Positions 50,717-60,752 of a stretch of DNA of 64,000 nt are shown here, piece after piece; the first letter of the stretch is position 1; every line of letters begins with the position of its first letter. The notes under the pieces were generated by a model that was not told where the DNA came from, did not search any database, and saw nothing but the letters and a program-made list of their open reading frames with translations. Origin of the DNA: Aequoribacter sp049615385 (GTDB lineage: Bacteria > Pseudomonadota > Gammaproteobacteria > Pseudomonadales > Halieaceae); the NCBI RefSeq assembly GCF_049615385.1, contig NZ_JBMZFL010000011.1. One strand, given 5' to 3'. The translations under genes were made by a program, and so were the position numbers.

Positions 50717-52240
50717 ATGACCGTTATTCGCCAAGACGACTTTATCGATAGCGTTGCCGACGCTCTTCAGTTTATTTCGTACTATCACCCCAAGGATTTT
50801 GTACGGGCCTTACATCAAGCTTACGAGCACGAATTAAACCCAGCTGCGAAGGATGCCATGGCGCAGATCTTGATTAACTCAAGGTTGTGCGCACAGGGTA
50901 AGCGACCAATCTGCCAGGATACCGGTATCGTTACCGTCTTTTTAAAAATTGGGATGAATGTGGTTTGGGATGCGACCATGTCGGTTGCTGATATGGTCAA
51001 CGAGGGCGTACGTCGCGCCTACACCCACCCCGACAACGTGTTGCGTGCCTCGATTCTCGAGGATCCAGCTGGTGCGCGCCGCAATACCAAAGACAACACG
51101 CCTGCCGTTATTCATATGGAGGTTGTGGCCGGCGATACTGTCGATGTCCAGGTGGCGGCAAAAGGTGGTGGTTCTGAAAACAAATCTAAGTTGGCGATGT
51201 TGAATCCGTCTGACAATATCGTGGACTGGGTGGTCAAAACTGTACCTACCATGGGTGCGGGCTGGTGCCCACCGGGAATGCTGGGGATAGGTATTGGTGG
51301 CACGGCAGAGAAGGCCGCCGTCATGGCCAAAGAATCTTTGATGGACCCGATCGATATTCATGAATTGCGCAAACGGGGTCCATCGAATCGCGTGGAAGAA
51401 CTGCGTCTGGAAATTATGGATGCGGTAAACCGTTTGGGTATCGGAGCCCAAGGTTTGGGCGGATTAACGACGGTACTGGATGTCAAAATCAAAGACTACC
51501 CCACGCATGCTGCGTCTTTACCCGTCGCCATGATTCCAAATTGCGCAGCCACGCGCCACGCACACTTTGTGCTAGACGGCTCGGGTCCCGCGCTACAGAC
51601 ACCCCCGGATCTGAATGATTGGCCTGATATTACTTGGGAAGTAGGTGACTCGGTTCGCCGCGTGAATCTGGATACGGTAACGCAAGAAGAGGCTGCTTCT
51701 TGGAAGCCAGGTGATACCCTTCTGCTGTCAGGCAAAATGTTGACCGGTCGTGATGCGGCGCACAAGAAAATGAAAGAATTAATTGAAAGCGGTGAAGGGT
51801 TACCCGAAGGTGTGGACTTGAAAGGACGCTTTATCTATTACGTGGGTCCCGTTGACCCTGTGCGTGACGAAATAGTCGGTCCTGCGGGTCCAACGACGTC
51901 TACTCGCATGGATAAGTTTACCGACTTTATTCTCGAAAAAACCGGCTTGTTGGGCATGATCGGTAAAGCTGAGCGGGGCCCCGCCGGAATCGAAGCCATT
52001 AAGAAGCACAAGGCGGTTTATTTAATGGCGGTGGGTGGCGCGGCTTATCTGGTATCTAAAGCAATCACCTCGTCACGTGTTGTCGCTTTTGAAGAGTTGG
52101 GCATGGAAGCTATTTACGAGTTTGAAGTCAAAGACATGCCCGTGAGCGTCGCGGTCGATGTAAATGGTGTGTCAGTGCATCAAACAGGACCGCAGGAATG
52201 GCGCGCCAAAATCGAAGAGCAGGCACTCGAGCTTGTCTGA
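50717..52240 (+). CDS. fumA: Class I fumarate hydratase
   Basis: A 507-residue iron-sulfur fumarase that interconverts fumarate and L-malate in the TCA cycle. Cluster Cys candidates are in RPICQDTGIVTVF, GAGWCPPGMLGIGIGGTAE and AMIPNCAATRHAHF. KGGGSENKSKLAMLNPSD and GPTTSTRMDKF are family hallmarks; the alpha and beta regions are fused as in FumA/FumB. The oxygen-labile cluster is notable next to sodB 1.6 kb away. It overlaps sbcB by 8 bp. Confidence 0.95.
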   Translation: MTVIRQDDFIDSVADALQFISYYHPKDFVRALHQAYEHELNPAAKDAMAQILINSRLCAQGKRPICQDTGIVTVFLKIGMNVVWDATMSVADMVNEGVRRAYTHPDNVLRASILEDPAGARRNTKDNTPAVIHMEVVAGDTVDVQVAAKGGGSENKSKLAMLNPSDNIVDWVVKTVPTMGAGWCPPGMLGIGIGGTAEKAAVMAKESLMDPIDIHELRKRGPSNRVEELRLEIMDAVNRLGIGAQGLGGLTTVLDVKIKDYPTHAASLPVAMIPNCAATRHAHFVLDGSGPALQTPPDLNDWPDITWEVGDSVRRVNLDTVTQEEAASWKPGDTLLLSGKMLTGRDAAHKKMKELIESGEGLPEGVDLKGRFIYYVGPVDPVRDEIVGPAGPTTSTRMDKFTDFILEKTGLLGMIGKAERGPAGIEAIKKHKAVYLMAVGGAAYLVSKAITSSRVVAFEELGMEAIYEFEVKDMPVSVAVDVNGVSVHQTGPQEWRAKIEEQALELV

Positions 52241-53675
52241 TACCTTTTACTGGCACGATTACGAAACCTTCGGGGCGAGTCCTGCAAAGGATCGCCCTTG
52301 CCAGTTTGCCGGATTACGAACCGACGCAAATTTGAATGTCATAGGCGATCCACTTGTCGTCTATTCACGTCCGACGCCCGATTACTTGCCCAACCCGATG
52401 GCGGTACTGGTTACCGGCATAACACCACAAGAAGCGCTACGTAAAGGGCTGTCTGAGCGAGACTTTATCGCGCGAATTCATGCCGAATTGAGTCAGCCTT
52501 TGACTTGCGGGATAGGTTACAACTCACTGCGTTTTGATGACGAAGTCACGCGTTACACCCTGTACCGAAATTTTTTTGATCCCTATGGCCGCGAGTATCA
52601 AGATGGTAATTCCCGTTGGGATTTGATTGATCTTGTGCGGGCGAGCTATGTGCTGCGGCCTGAGGGGATCGACTGGCCGATGTCTGACGAAGGATATATG
52701 TCGGCTAAGCTTGAGCGTTTAACGGCAGCAAACGGTATCGAGCACGCGGGTGCGCACGATGCCTTAGTAGATGTCAAAGCGACCATCGAATTGGCAAAAC
52801 TGATCAAAACCAAGCAGCCTAAACTGTTCGAGTATTACTTAGGTCTGCGTTTTAAACGCGCTGCGCAAGAACAGTTGGCGCTAGGTCAGTGGCGTCCGGT
52901 GCTGCATGTTTCGGGTATGTTCGGCGCACGTCATGCCAACATTGGCATGGTGGTACCAGCCATTCAGCATCCGACCAATAAAAACGAGATTATTACCATC
53001 GACTTGAGTCAGCCGCCTGAAAAACTCTTGGATTATTCGGCCGATGAATTGCGTCAGCGCCTGTATACGCCCGCCGATCAACTTGAGGGCGAACGCCCCG
53101 CGCTTAAATCGATTCACATAAATCGAGCCCCGTTTATCGCACCAGCGAAAATGATGACCGACGAAGTCGCGGGCAGAGCGAATTTGGATTTGGCCGCCTT
53201 GCGCGAAAACATGAAAGCTCTGCAGGCGTTGGTAAAAGAGCGAGGCAATGAATTGCTAGCGCTATTGCGCGATGTGTACGCTCACAAGCGTGTCGCGGAG
53301 CCGACTGACCCCGAATGGGACTTGTACGGCGGGTTTCTGTCTGATGGTGATAGACGCTTGTGCGACCAAATTAAAAGCGCCTCCCCGCAGATATTAGCTC
53401 GAAGCAGCTTCCCTTTTGAGGATCGTCGTTTGGGTGAATTGTTGTTTCGATATCGCGCGCGCAACTTTCCTGACACCCTATCCCTTGATGAAAAAATGCA
53501 GTGGCAAGAATATTGTTTTGAGCGTATAACGCGCGAAGATCAGGGCACGATGCACATGGAGCGTTTGTTCGAGGAAATTGCTGTAATACGGCAAGTTTCA
53601 GGCGATGATCCACGAGCTATGCAGTTGATGGATGCATTAGAATCTTATTCGGACACATTGTTAGCGCTGGAATAG
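52233..53675 (+). CDS. sbcB: Exodeoxyribonuclease I SbcB
   Basis: Exonuclease I degrades single-stranded DNA 3' to 5' and works in repair and recombination. DEDD motifs are visible: Asp9 and Glu11 in WHDYETFGA, GYNSLRFDDEVTRY, and the HDALVDV segment. The exonuclease domain is followed by the SH3-like and C-terminal parts (GDRRLCDQI, FPFEDRRLGELLFRYRARN). I take TTG 52233 as start, nine bases after AGG, giving 480 residues (E. coli 475); this overlaps fumA by 8 bp. The frame is open upstream but that stretch lies wholly inside fumA. Confidence 0.93.
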   Translation: MSDTFYWHDYETFGASPAKDRPCQFAGLRTDANLNVIGDPLVVYSRPTPDYLPNPMAVLVTGITPQEALRKGLSERDFIARIHAELSQPLTCGIGYNSLRFDDEVTRYTLYRNFFDPYGREYQDGNSRWDLIDLVRASYVLRPEGIDWPMSDEGYMSAKLERLTAANGIEHAGAHDALVDVKATIELAKLIKTKQPKLFEYYLGLRFKRAAQEQLALGQWRPVLHVSGMFGARHANIGMVVPAIQHPTNKNEIITIDLSQPPEKLLDYSADELRQRLYTPADQLEGERPALKSIHINRAPFIAPAKMMTDEVAGRANLDLAALRENMKALQALVKERGNELLALLRDVYAHKRVAEPTDPEWDLYGGFLSDGDRRLCDQIKSASPQILARSSFPFEDRRLGELLFRYRARNFPDTLSLDEKMQWQEYCFERITREDQGTMHMERLFEEIAVIRQVSGDDPRAMQLMDALESYSDTLLALE

Positions 53676-53694
53676 CGCTTTAAAAGGAGTTTGT

Positions 53695-54711
53695 GTGAAG
53701 TTCGCCGGCAGTCATATTTTATCGGTGTCACAGTTTGAACGCGCAGATGTAGAACACGTATTTGCGGTGGCTGATCGCATGCGCCCATTTGCAGAGCGTG
53801 AACTCATGACCAAGGCCTTGGACGGCGCGATTCTTGGTGCGATGTTTTTTGAGCCCTCGACCCGAACGCGAGTGAGTTTTGGTAGCGCCTTCAACTTGCT
53901 CGGAGGCGAGGTCCGCGAGACCACCGGATTTGAGCACAGTGCCATTGCTAAAGGCGAATCGCTCTACGATACCGCGCGTGTGATCAGTGGCTACAGCGAT
54001 GTCATTGCAATGCGTCATCCCGAATCGGGCTCGGTCAGTGAGTTTGCGGCGGCGAGTCGGGTGCCTGTCATTAATGGTGGGGACGGCAGCAACGAACATC
54101 CAAGCCAGGCCTTGCTGGATTTATACACCATTCGCAAAGAGCGCGAGGACCAGGGTGGTGGGGTCGATGGATTACGAATAGCGCTGGTAGGGGATTTAAA
54201 ATATGGGCGCACGGTACACTCGCTTTGCCAGTTGCTTTCGGTATTTAAAAACCTGCACATCGTCTTAGTTTCGCCCAAAGAACTGTGCATGCCCGAGTAC
54301 ATAATCGAACACTTGCGTCAGGCGGGCCATGCTGTGATCGAGTCGGATCAACTGGAAGCGTCGATTAGCCAGGTTGACATTGTGTATTCAACCAGATTGC
54401 AGGAAGAACGTTTTAGTTCGACACAAGAGGCTGACCTGTACCGAGGGCGTTTCCGCTTGAATCAGGCGATTTACACCCAAAATTGTCAACCGAACACGGT
54501 GATTATGCACCCTCTGCCACGCGACAGTCGTGCCAATGCTCGTGAGCTGGATGTGGATCTTAACGACAACCCGAATTTGGCGATTTTTCGCCAGACCGAC
54601 AATGGTGTTCTGGTGCGTATGGCTTTATTTGCGCTGATTTTAGATGTTGTCGATCTGGTAGAAAAAGAGGCGCGCCCCGTTCAATGGTTTACGGCAAGAC
54701 GATTTAAATGA
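53695..54711 (+). CDS. pyrB: Aspartate carbamoyltransferase catalytic chain
   Basis: Second step of pyrimidine synthesis, joining carbamoyl phosphate and aspartate. The carbamoyl phosphate loop FFEPSTRTRVSFGSA (about 50-64), GDGSNEHPSQALLDLYTI and MHPLPRDSRANARELD are present. With 338 residues it is longer than E. coli PyrB (311). Start GTG 53695 after AAAAGGAG. The ATG of nudF overlaps its stop (ATGA). No pyrI or pyrC-like partner is adjacent. Confidence 0.93.
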   Translation: MKFAGSHILSVSQFERADVEHVFAVADRMRPFAERELMTKALDGAILGAMFFEPSTRTRVSFGSAFNLLGGEVRETTGFEHSAIAKGESLYDTARVISGYSDVIAMRHPESGSVSEFAAASRVPVINGGDGSNEHPSQALLDLYTIRKEREDQGGGVDGLRIALVGDLKYGRTVHSLCQLLSVFKNLHIVLVSPKELCMPEYIIEHLRQAGHAVIESDQLEASISQVDIVYSTRLQEERFSSTQEADLYRGRFRLNQAIYTQNCQPNTVIMHPLPRDSRANARELDVDLNDNPNLAIFRQTDNGVLVRMALFALILDVVDLVEKEARPVQWFTARRFK

Positions 54712-55325
54712 CGTATTCGCCCCAATACACCCGAGCGGATGTTGAGATACTAGAACAGGATTGGGTTTTCCGGGGTTATTTTGGCGTCCGGCAAGTCATA
54801 CTCCGGCATCGAAAATTTGACGGGAGTTGGAGCGAGGCCATTGCTCGCGAACTATTCGAGCGCGGTGATGCGGTAGCGGTGTTGCCCTACGATGTGGCGC
54901 GGGATGAGCTCATTTTGATTGAGCAGTTCCGTCCGGGCGCTTTGAATGACGGCGGCAGTCCTTGGATGTTGGAATTGATCGCTGGCGTGGTCGAACCCGA
55001 CGAGTCCGACAGCGAGGTGGCGCATCGAGAAGCTTTAGAAGAAGCGGGTTGCACTCTGGACAAAATCGAGCTGATAGCCACGTTTTACCCCAGTGCTGGT
55101 GCGTGCACAGAGCAAATTCGGTGTTTCGTGGGGCGTGTAGACAGCGCTCCCGAGAGGGGCGTCTTTGGTTTGGATGAAGAACATGAGGACATCAAGGTAC
55201 ATCGCGTTTCTTGTGAGCAGGCCTTTGCCATGCTTCACGACAATAAAGTGAATAACGGGCATACCTTAATTGCACTGCAGTGGTTGGCCTTAAATCATCA
55301 AGCCCTGCGCAAACGGTGGCTGTGA
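54708..55325 (+). CDS. nudF: ADP-ribose pyrophosphatase (Nudix)
   Basis: A 205-residue Nudix hydrolase resembling E. coli NudF, which splits ADP-ribose into AMP and ribose-5-phosphate. The Nudix box Gx5Ex7REUxEExGU begins at GVVEPDESDSE and continues as VAHREALEEAGC (about 92-115). LIEQFRPGAL and a conserved downstream FYPSAGACTEQ are typical of ADP-ribose enzymes. It is coupled to pyrB by a 4-bp overlap. Confidence 0.92.
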   Translation: MTYSPQYTRADVEILEQDWVFRGYFGVRQVILRHRKFDGSWSEAIARELFERGDAVAVLPYDVARDELILIEQFRPGALNDGGSPWMLELIAGVVEPDESDSEVAHREALEEAGCTLDKIELIATFYPSAGACTEQIRCFVGRVDSAPERGVFGLDEEHEDIKVHRVSCEQAFAMLHDNKVNNGHTLIALQWLALNHQALRKRWL

Positions 55326-55327
55326 GG

Positions 55328-56923
55328 ATGGATGACTCTCGCGCTGTTGCATCGAGCAGACCCTCTAAAGGCGGTTTGCTAGGCTCCAGCGCGGTCGTTG
55401 CCAGTATGACCTTTGTGTCGCGTATTCTAGGACTCATTCGCGATGTGGTATTAGCTGGCTTTATCGGTGCTACGGCCAACGCCGATGCGTTTTTTGTAGC
55501 GTTCAAAATTCCTAATTTTTTGCGCCGTTTATTCGCTGAGGGTGCCTTCGCGCAAGCCTTCATCCCAGTGCTTGCTGATTATCGAGCCTCCGATGATGAG
55601 CGTGCCATACAACAATTTATCAATAAAGTTACCGGCATGTTAGGCGGCGTCCTAGTTGCCGTTACTGCCTTCATGATGGTAGCAGCACCGGTTGTCACTG
55701 CCATTTTTGCGCCTGGATTTGTGGGCGATAGCGCTAAGTTTGCGCTGACCGCTGAGATGCTGCGCATTACCTTTCCCTATTTGTTGTTTATCTCGTTGAC
55801 TGGGGTTGCAGGCGCGATTCTTAACTCTTACGGTTATTTTGCGGTACCCGCAGTGACACCTGTGTTATTGAATATTTGCTTGATTGGAGCAGCCTTGGTT
55901 GCTGCCCCCTGGTTCGAGCCACCCATTATGGCTTTGGCCTGGGGAGTGTTTGCAGCCGGTGCTTGTCAGTTAACGTTGCAGCTGCCATTTTTAAGTCGAA
56001 TTCAACGCTTGCCCAAACCGGTTTGGGATCGTAAAGATGAGGGCGTCCGCCGAGTACTCTGGCTAATGGTGCCCGCCCTGTTTGGCGTTTCGGTCAGTCA
56101 AATTAATTTACTGCTTGATACGGTATTGGCGTCGCTCTTGCCCAGTGGGTCGGTATCTTGGTTGTATTACTCCGACCGCTTGACTGAGCTGCCCCTGGGT
56201 GTTTTTGGTATCGCTATTGCCACGGTGATTTTGCCAAACCTCTCCGATCTAAAAGCCCAGCAAAATAGCGAGCAGGCAAAGCGAGTGCTCGACTGGGCTG
56301 TGCGTATGGTGGTACTTATCGCCTTACCTGCCACGGTGGCTCTGTGGATTTTGAGTAAGCCCATACTGATTACTTTGTTTCAGTATGGCGCCATGCAAGA
56401 GCATGACATCGCAATGGCTACCCTGAGTATGCGAGCCTATGCTCTGGGCTTGTTGGCCTTTATGCTCATTAAAGTCTTGGCTCCTGGTTTCTATGCCCAA
56501 AAAGATACGAAAACGCCGGTTAAAATTGGTGTGATCGCCATGGTCAGTAACATGGTCTTGAATGTCGCGTTTGTGTTCCCTTTGATGCATTGGTATAACC
56601 TTGGCCATGTGGGGTTGGCTTTGGCCACGTCCTGCTCTGCCTTTATCAATGCGGGGCTATTGATGCGGGGCCTGCGAGCGCGAGATTTACTGACTTGGCA
56701 AGCGGGTTGGGTTAAGTTTTTGGTGACTCTGATCTTAGCTTTGGTTCTCATGAGTGCCGTTTTACTGCTGATACCACCACTGATGCAAGAATTTGCGGCG
56801 CTGCCGTGGTGGCGTCGAGCTGTTCAGCTTGCAGGGCTTGTTGTCGCAGGCGCTTTAACTTTTGGCATTGTGGCGTATTTTGGTGGTGTTCGTCTGGCTC
56901 AATTACGGTCGCCGAGCCCATAA
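55328..56923 (+). CDS. murJ: Lipid II flippase MurJ
   Basis: A 531-residue MOP-family membrane protein with about 14 helices that flips lipid II across the inner membrane in peptidoglycan synthesis. SMTFVSRILGLIRDVVLAGF, NADAFFVAFKIPNFLRRLF and GAFAQAFIPVL are near-invariant MurJ sequences, with the central-cavity Arg residues in these stretches. I chose ATG 55328, which matches the family start region; the frame is open from 55280 inside nudF. It lies 2 bp after nudF. Confidence 0.95.
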   Translation: MDDSRAVASSRPSKGGLLGSSAVVASMTFVSRILGLIRDVVLAGFIGATANADAFFVAFKIPNFLRRLFAEGAFAQAFIPVLADYRASDDERAIQQFINKVTGMLGGVLVAVTAFMMVAAPVVTAIFAPGFVGDSAKFALTAEMLRITFPYLLFISLTGVAGAILNSYGYFAVPAVTPVLLNICLIGAALVAAPWFEPPIMALAWGVFAAGACQLTLQLPFLSRIQRLPKPVWDRKDEGVRRVLWLMVPALFGVSVSQINLLLDTVLASLLPSGSVSWLYYSDRLTELPLGVFGIAIATVILPNLSDLKAQQNSEQAKRVLDWAVRMVVLIALPATVALWILSKPILITLFQYGAMQEHDIAMATLSMRAYALGLLAFMLIKVLAPGFYAQKDTKTPVKIGVIAMVSNMVLNVAFVFPLMHWYNLGHVGLALATSCSAFINAGLLMRGLRARDLLTWQAGWVKFLVTLILALVLMSAVLLLIPPLMQEFAALPWWRRAVQLAGLVVAGALTFGIVAYFGGVRLAQLRSPSP

Positions 56924-56938
56924 AAAGCCGTTATCGGG

Positions 56939-56968
56939 TTAGGCTGATTAGCGCTAATTGGTTATACT
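56939..56968 (+). promoter_or_regulatory. Possible promoter for ribF-ileS-lspA-fkpB-ispH
   Basis: TTAGGC (56939-56944) and TATACT (56963-56968) are 18 bases apart in the 76-bp murJ/ribF gap, with transcription expected about 25 bases before the ribF start. The -35 is weak. Confidence 0.4.
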
Positions 56969-56999
56969 GTGGCGCTTTCTGGCAGGCAAAAGTCAACAC

Positions 57000-57938
57000 A
57001 TGGAGCTAATTCGCGGATTACACAACTTGCGCGCTAAGCATCGGGGCTGTGTAGCCACTGTGGGTGCGTTTGATGGTGTGCATCGCGGACATCAATGGGT
57101 GTTGAAACATCTGGTCGAACGCGCGCAAGAGCGAAATCTTCCAACCACCGTGGTTTTGTTTGAACCCTTGCCGAAGGAGTATATTCGACCACTGGAAGCG
57201 CCCGCGCGAATCATGAATTTCAGAGAGAAAACCGAAGCGCTGGCCGGATGTGGTATTGATCGTGTGCTGCGGATTCACTTTAACGCGGCGGTTCAGCAGA
57301 TGACGGCTGAGAGCTTTATTCACGATGTGTTTTATGAGGGTATTGGAGCGAAGTACGTCGTACTAGGCGATGATTTTAGATTTGGTAATGACCGTCAAGG
57401 GGATGCCGAACTGATGACACGCCGAGGTCAGCTCTATGGGTTTGAGTGCGCTGCTACCCCGACATTTGAATTCGAGGGAGACCGTATCAGTAGCACTCGA
57501 ATCCGCGAAGTTCTGAGCGAGGGAGCTTTTGATGAAGCAGAGCGACTCTTGGGTCGACGCTTTGCGATGTCGGGACGAGTGGTTTACGGAAAGCAATTGG
57601 GTCGGCAGTTAGGGTTTCCCACGGCAAACATACGCTTACACCGGTTGCGAGCACCGGTTAACGGTGTGTTTTCTGTTCAAGTCGATGGCCCAGGGTTTAC
57701 TGGTGCTTCCGCTATTGCAAATGTAGGTACTCGACCGACCATTGACGATTCGATAGAAGCAAATTTAGAAGTCCATCTCATCGACAGAAATATCGATCTT
57801 TATGGCAAGCGAATACGGGTGACGTTTCAGCGTAAAGTCCGAGACGAAATGAAGTTTGACGGCATCCACCAATTAAAAGAACGGGTCCTTGCGGATATCG
57901 CTGATACGCGCCGCTGGTTCCAAGAGCAAGAGCAGTAA
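57000..57938 (+). CDS. ribF: Bifunctional riboflavin kinase/FAD synthetase RibF
   Basis: Makes FMN and FAD from riboflavin. The N-terminal adenylyltransferase has VGAFDGVHRGHQWVL (about 22-36) and DDFRFGNDRQGD; the C-terminal flavokinase has GRQLGFPTANI and the VNGVFSVQV and GTRPTIDD segments. ATG 57000 gives 312 residues, the usual length; an upstream in-frame start at 56958 would sit in the promoter region. ileS follows 9 bp downstream as in E. coli; rpsT is absent from its usual place nearby. Confidence 0.95.
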   Translation: MELIRGLHNLRAKHRGCVATVGAFDGVHRGHQWVLKHLVERAQERNLPTTVVLFEPLPKEYIRPLEAPARIMNFREKTEALAGCGIDRVLRIHFNAAVQQMTAESFIHDVFYEGIGAKYVVLGDDFRFGNDRQGDAELMTRRGQLYGFECAATPTFEFEGDRISSTRIREVLSEGAFDEAERLLGRRFAMSGRVVYGKQLGRQLGFPTANIRLHRLRAPVNGVFSVQVDGPGFTGASAIANVGTRPTIDDSIEANLEVHLIDRNIDLYGKRIRVTFQRKVRDEMKFDGIHQLKERVLADIADTRRWFQEQEQ

Positions 57939-57947
57939 GAGATTATT

Positions 57948-60752
57948 ATGACCGACTATAAAGCTAGCCTTAACCTGCCACATACTGACTTTCCGATGAA
58001 AGCAGGTTTAGCTCAGCGCGAGCCTGAACGTCTAAAAGCATGGCAACAGCGAGGCTTATACCAAAAAATTCGTGAGCATTCGGCCGGACGCCCCAAGTTT
58101 ATCTTGCACGACGGCCCTCCGTACGCCAACGGCGAGTTACACCTCGGGCATTCGGTGAACAAAATCTTGAAAGACATGATTGTTAAGTCTCGACAGTTGG
58201 CTGGTTTTGATGCCCCTTATGTGCCCGGCTGGGATTGTCACGGACTCCCCATCGAGCTAAACGTCGAAAAGAAAGTGGGCAAGCCTGGTCAAAAGATTAG
58301 CGCCTCAGAGTTTCGGCAAAAATGCCGCGAGTACGCCGCAGGGCAGATCGATGGACAGCGGGAGGACTTTAAACGCTTGGGTGTTGTGGGCGACTGGGAT
58401 AATCCCTACCTCACCATGAACCCCAAGTTTGAAGCGAACATTGTTCGCACCTTGGCTAAATTGATCGATCGGGGACACCTGCTTAAAGGCTATAAGCCGG
58501 TGCACTGGTGTTTGGATTGTGCATCTGCGCTTGCCGAAGCGGAGGTTGAGTACGCCGACAAAGAATCGCCCGCCATTGACGTGGCGTTTGCGGCGGTTGC
58601 GCCATCAGAGGTGGCCACAGCTTTTGGTGTTAGCGAGCTCGACAGTGTTGCTTTGGTCATTTGGACAACTACGCCTTGGACTCTACCAGCGAACCAAGCG
58701 GTCTGCTTGAATGGTGATTTAGACTATTACTTGGTGCAAACCCAGCGTGGCGCCTTTGTGTTAGCCGAGGCTCTGGTCGAGAGCTGTATGAAACGCTTTG
58801 GTATTGAGGAATACTCTATTGCCGGCACGGTTAAGGGAGCACGGTTAGAGAATATGGTACTGGCACATCCTTTTGCTGGTCGCAATGTCCCAGTGATTTT
58901 GGGTGACCATGTGACAACCGAAGCCGGTACGGGATGTGTGCACACCGCTCCCGCTCACGGTCAGGACGACTATCAGGTCGGCTTGAAGTACGAGTTGGCG
59001 ACGGAAAATCCAGTCATGAGTAACGGTGTATTTACGCCTGAAACCCCGCTAGTCGGGGGTATGTACGTGACTAAGGCGAACGGAGTCATTATCGAGGCGC
59101 TGCAAGCTTCGGGTGCTTTAATGGCCCATAAAGCGTTCATGCATTCCTATCCGCATTGTTGGCGTCACAAGACCCCCATTATTTTCCGAGCGACGCCTCA
59201 ATGGTTTGTCAGTATGAGCCAGCAAGGCTTATTGAACGATGCTAAAGCGGCGGCTGATGGCGTGAGTTGGGTGCCAGATTGGGGTAAAGCGCGTATTGAT
59301 GCGATGTTGGCGGACCGCCCTGATTGGTGTATTTCACGCCAAAGGACTTGGGGTGCGCCCATTGCCTTGTTTGTTCACAAAGAGACAGGAGAGCTGCATC
59401 CCAACACTCAAGAACTAATGGAAACTGTGGCTCTCGCAGTGGAAGAGGGCGGCATTGATGCGTGGTTTGATATGGCGCCAGAAGCACTCTTGGGTGCTGA
59501 AGCAGAACTTTACGATAAAGTCACCGATACGCTGGATGTTTGGTTTGACTCGGGTGTCACTCACGCGTGCGTACTGCGCGAACGAGAGGAATTACAAGCC
59601 CCTGCCGATTTATACTTAGAAGGCTCTGATCAGCATCGAGGTTGGTTCCAATCAAGTCTACTCACAGGTGTTGGCGCCTATGGTATGGCGCCCTACAAAG
59701 CTGTTCTGACTCACGGGTTTACGGTAGATGACCAGGGCCGCAAGATGTCCAAGTCCTTGGGAAATATCCTCTCTATTAAAGAGGCCAGTAATAAATGGGG
59801 CGCAGATATCTTGCGCTTGTGGGTGGCAGCCACTGATTATCGTGGCGAGGTGGCCTTTGGTGATGAGATCTTCAGTCGCACGTCGGATGCGTATCGCCGT
59901 ATTCGTAACACGGCACGATTCTTATTGGCTAACTTAGTTGGATTTGAACCTGATCAAGATCAGTTGCCGCAGAGCGACATGTTGCCTTTGGATCGATGGA
60001 TGGTTTATCGCGCCGCGCAATTACAAGGTGAAATCGCAGCGGCATTCGATACGTATCAGTTCCACTTGGTCTATCAGAAAGTACATCACTTTTGCTCGGT
60101 AGAGTTGGGTGGTTTTTACTTGGATATCATTAAAGATCGGCAGTACACCACCCAAAGTGATAGCCAGGCAAGACGATCTGCTCAAACAGCTTTATATCAC
60201 ATCATTCACGCGTTGGTCCGTTGGATTGCCCCCATCTTGAGCTTCACGGCCGACGAAATATGGGAGCATATCCCCGGTGCAAAGTCTGAATCGGTGTTCT
60301 GTGAGCTTTGGTATGACGCGCTTGCGACCGTGCAGCCCGATGCCCAGTTTAATGACGCCTACTGGCAGCAGCTTGTAGAAGTGAGGCGGGCTGTCAATGG
60401 TGCACTCGAAGCAGCGCGTTCTGATGGCTTAATCAAAGGTGGTTTGGATGCAGAAGTTGTTCTGTACGCAAATGAGCAGCTCGCTCTAGCATTGAATGCG
60501 TTAAAAGATGAGTTGCGTTTTGTGCTCATAACCTCAGGTGCAAGGGTAAACGCTCTAGCACAAGCGCCAGATGCCGCAAGAGAAACCGATCTTGAGGGTT
60601 TGAAGGTTGAGGTGGCCCGGTCTGAGAGCGAGAAGTGTGAGCGGTGTTGGCATCGTCGTGAAGATGTTGGGCAGCACGAACATCACCCCACGCTATGCGG
60701 ACGATGTGTTGAAAATATCGATGGTTCTGGTGAAGTCCGTCATTATGCCTAG
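57948..60752 (+). CDS. ileS: Isoleucyl-tRNA synthetase
   Basis: A 934-residue class I synthetase (E. coli 938). The HIGH motif is GELHLGHSVNKILKD (about 62-76), KMSKS is DQGRKMSKSLGN (about 595-606), the editing domain contains TTPWTLPANQAV and the C-terminal zinc finger CERCWHRR with LCGRCVENI. This is the bacterial type sensitive to mupirocin in most species. It overlaps lspA by 8 bp. Confidence 0.98.
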   Translation: MTDYKASLNLPHTDFPMKAGLAQREPERLKAWQQRGLYQKIREHSAGRPKFILHDGPPYANGELHLGHSVNKILKDMIVKSRQLAGFDAPYVPGWDCHGLPIELNVEKKVGKPGQKISASEFRQKCREYAAGQIDGQREDFKRLGVVGDWDNPYLTMNPKFEANIVRTLAKLIDRGHLLKGYKPVHWCLDCASALAEAEVEYADKESPAIDVAFAAVAPSEVATAFGVSELDSVALVIWTTTPWTLPANQAVCLNGDLDYYLVQTQRGAFVLAEALVESCMKRFGIEEYSIAGTVKGARLENMVLAHPFAGRNVPVILGDHVTTEAGTGCVHTAPAHGQDDYQVGLKYELATENPVMSNGVFTPETPLVGGMYVTKANGVIIEALQASGALMAHKAFMHSYPHCWRHKTPIIFRATPQWFVSMSQQGLLNDAKAAADGVSWVPDWGKARIDAMLADRPDWCISRQRTWGAPIALFVHKETGELHPNTQELMETVALAVEEGGIDAWFDMAPEALLGAEAELYDKVTDTLDVWFDSGVTHACVLREREELQAPADLYLEGSDQHRGWFQSSLLTGVGAYGMAPYKAVLTHGFTVDDQGRKMSKSLGNILSIKEASNKWGADILRLWVAATDYRGEVAFGDEIFSRTSDAYRRIRNTARFLLANLVGFEPDQDQLPQSDMLPLDRWMVYRAAQLQGEIAAAFDTYQFHLVYQKVHHFCSVELGGFYLDIIKDRQYTTQSDSQARRSAQTALYHIIHALVRWIAPILSFTADEIWEHIPGAKSESVFCELWYDALATVQPDAQFNDAYWQQLVEVRRAVNGALEAARSDGLIKGGLDAEVVLYANEQLALALNALKDELRFVLITSGARVNALAQAPDAARETDLEGLKVEVARSESEKCERCWHRREDVGQHEHHPTLCGRCVENIDGSGEVRHYA

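Noticed and set aside
52164..52232. Extended sbcB start inside fumA
   Set aside because: The DEDD domain starts at TTG 52233 and the extension only mirrors fumA sequence.
60607..60744. Extended lspA start deep inside ileS
   Set aside because: The LspA fold starts at ATG 60745; the extra residues are an off-frame reading of the ileS zinc-finger region.
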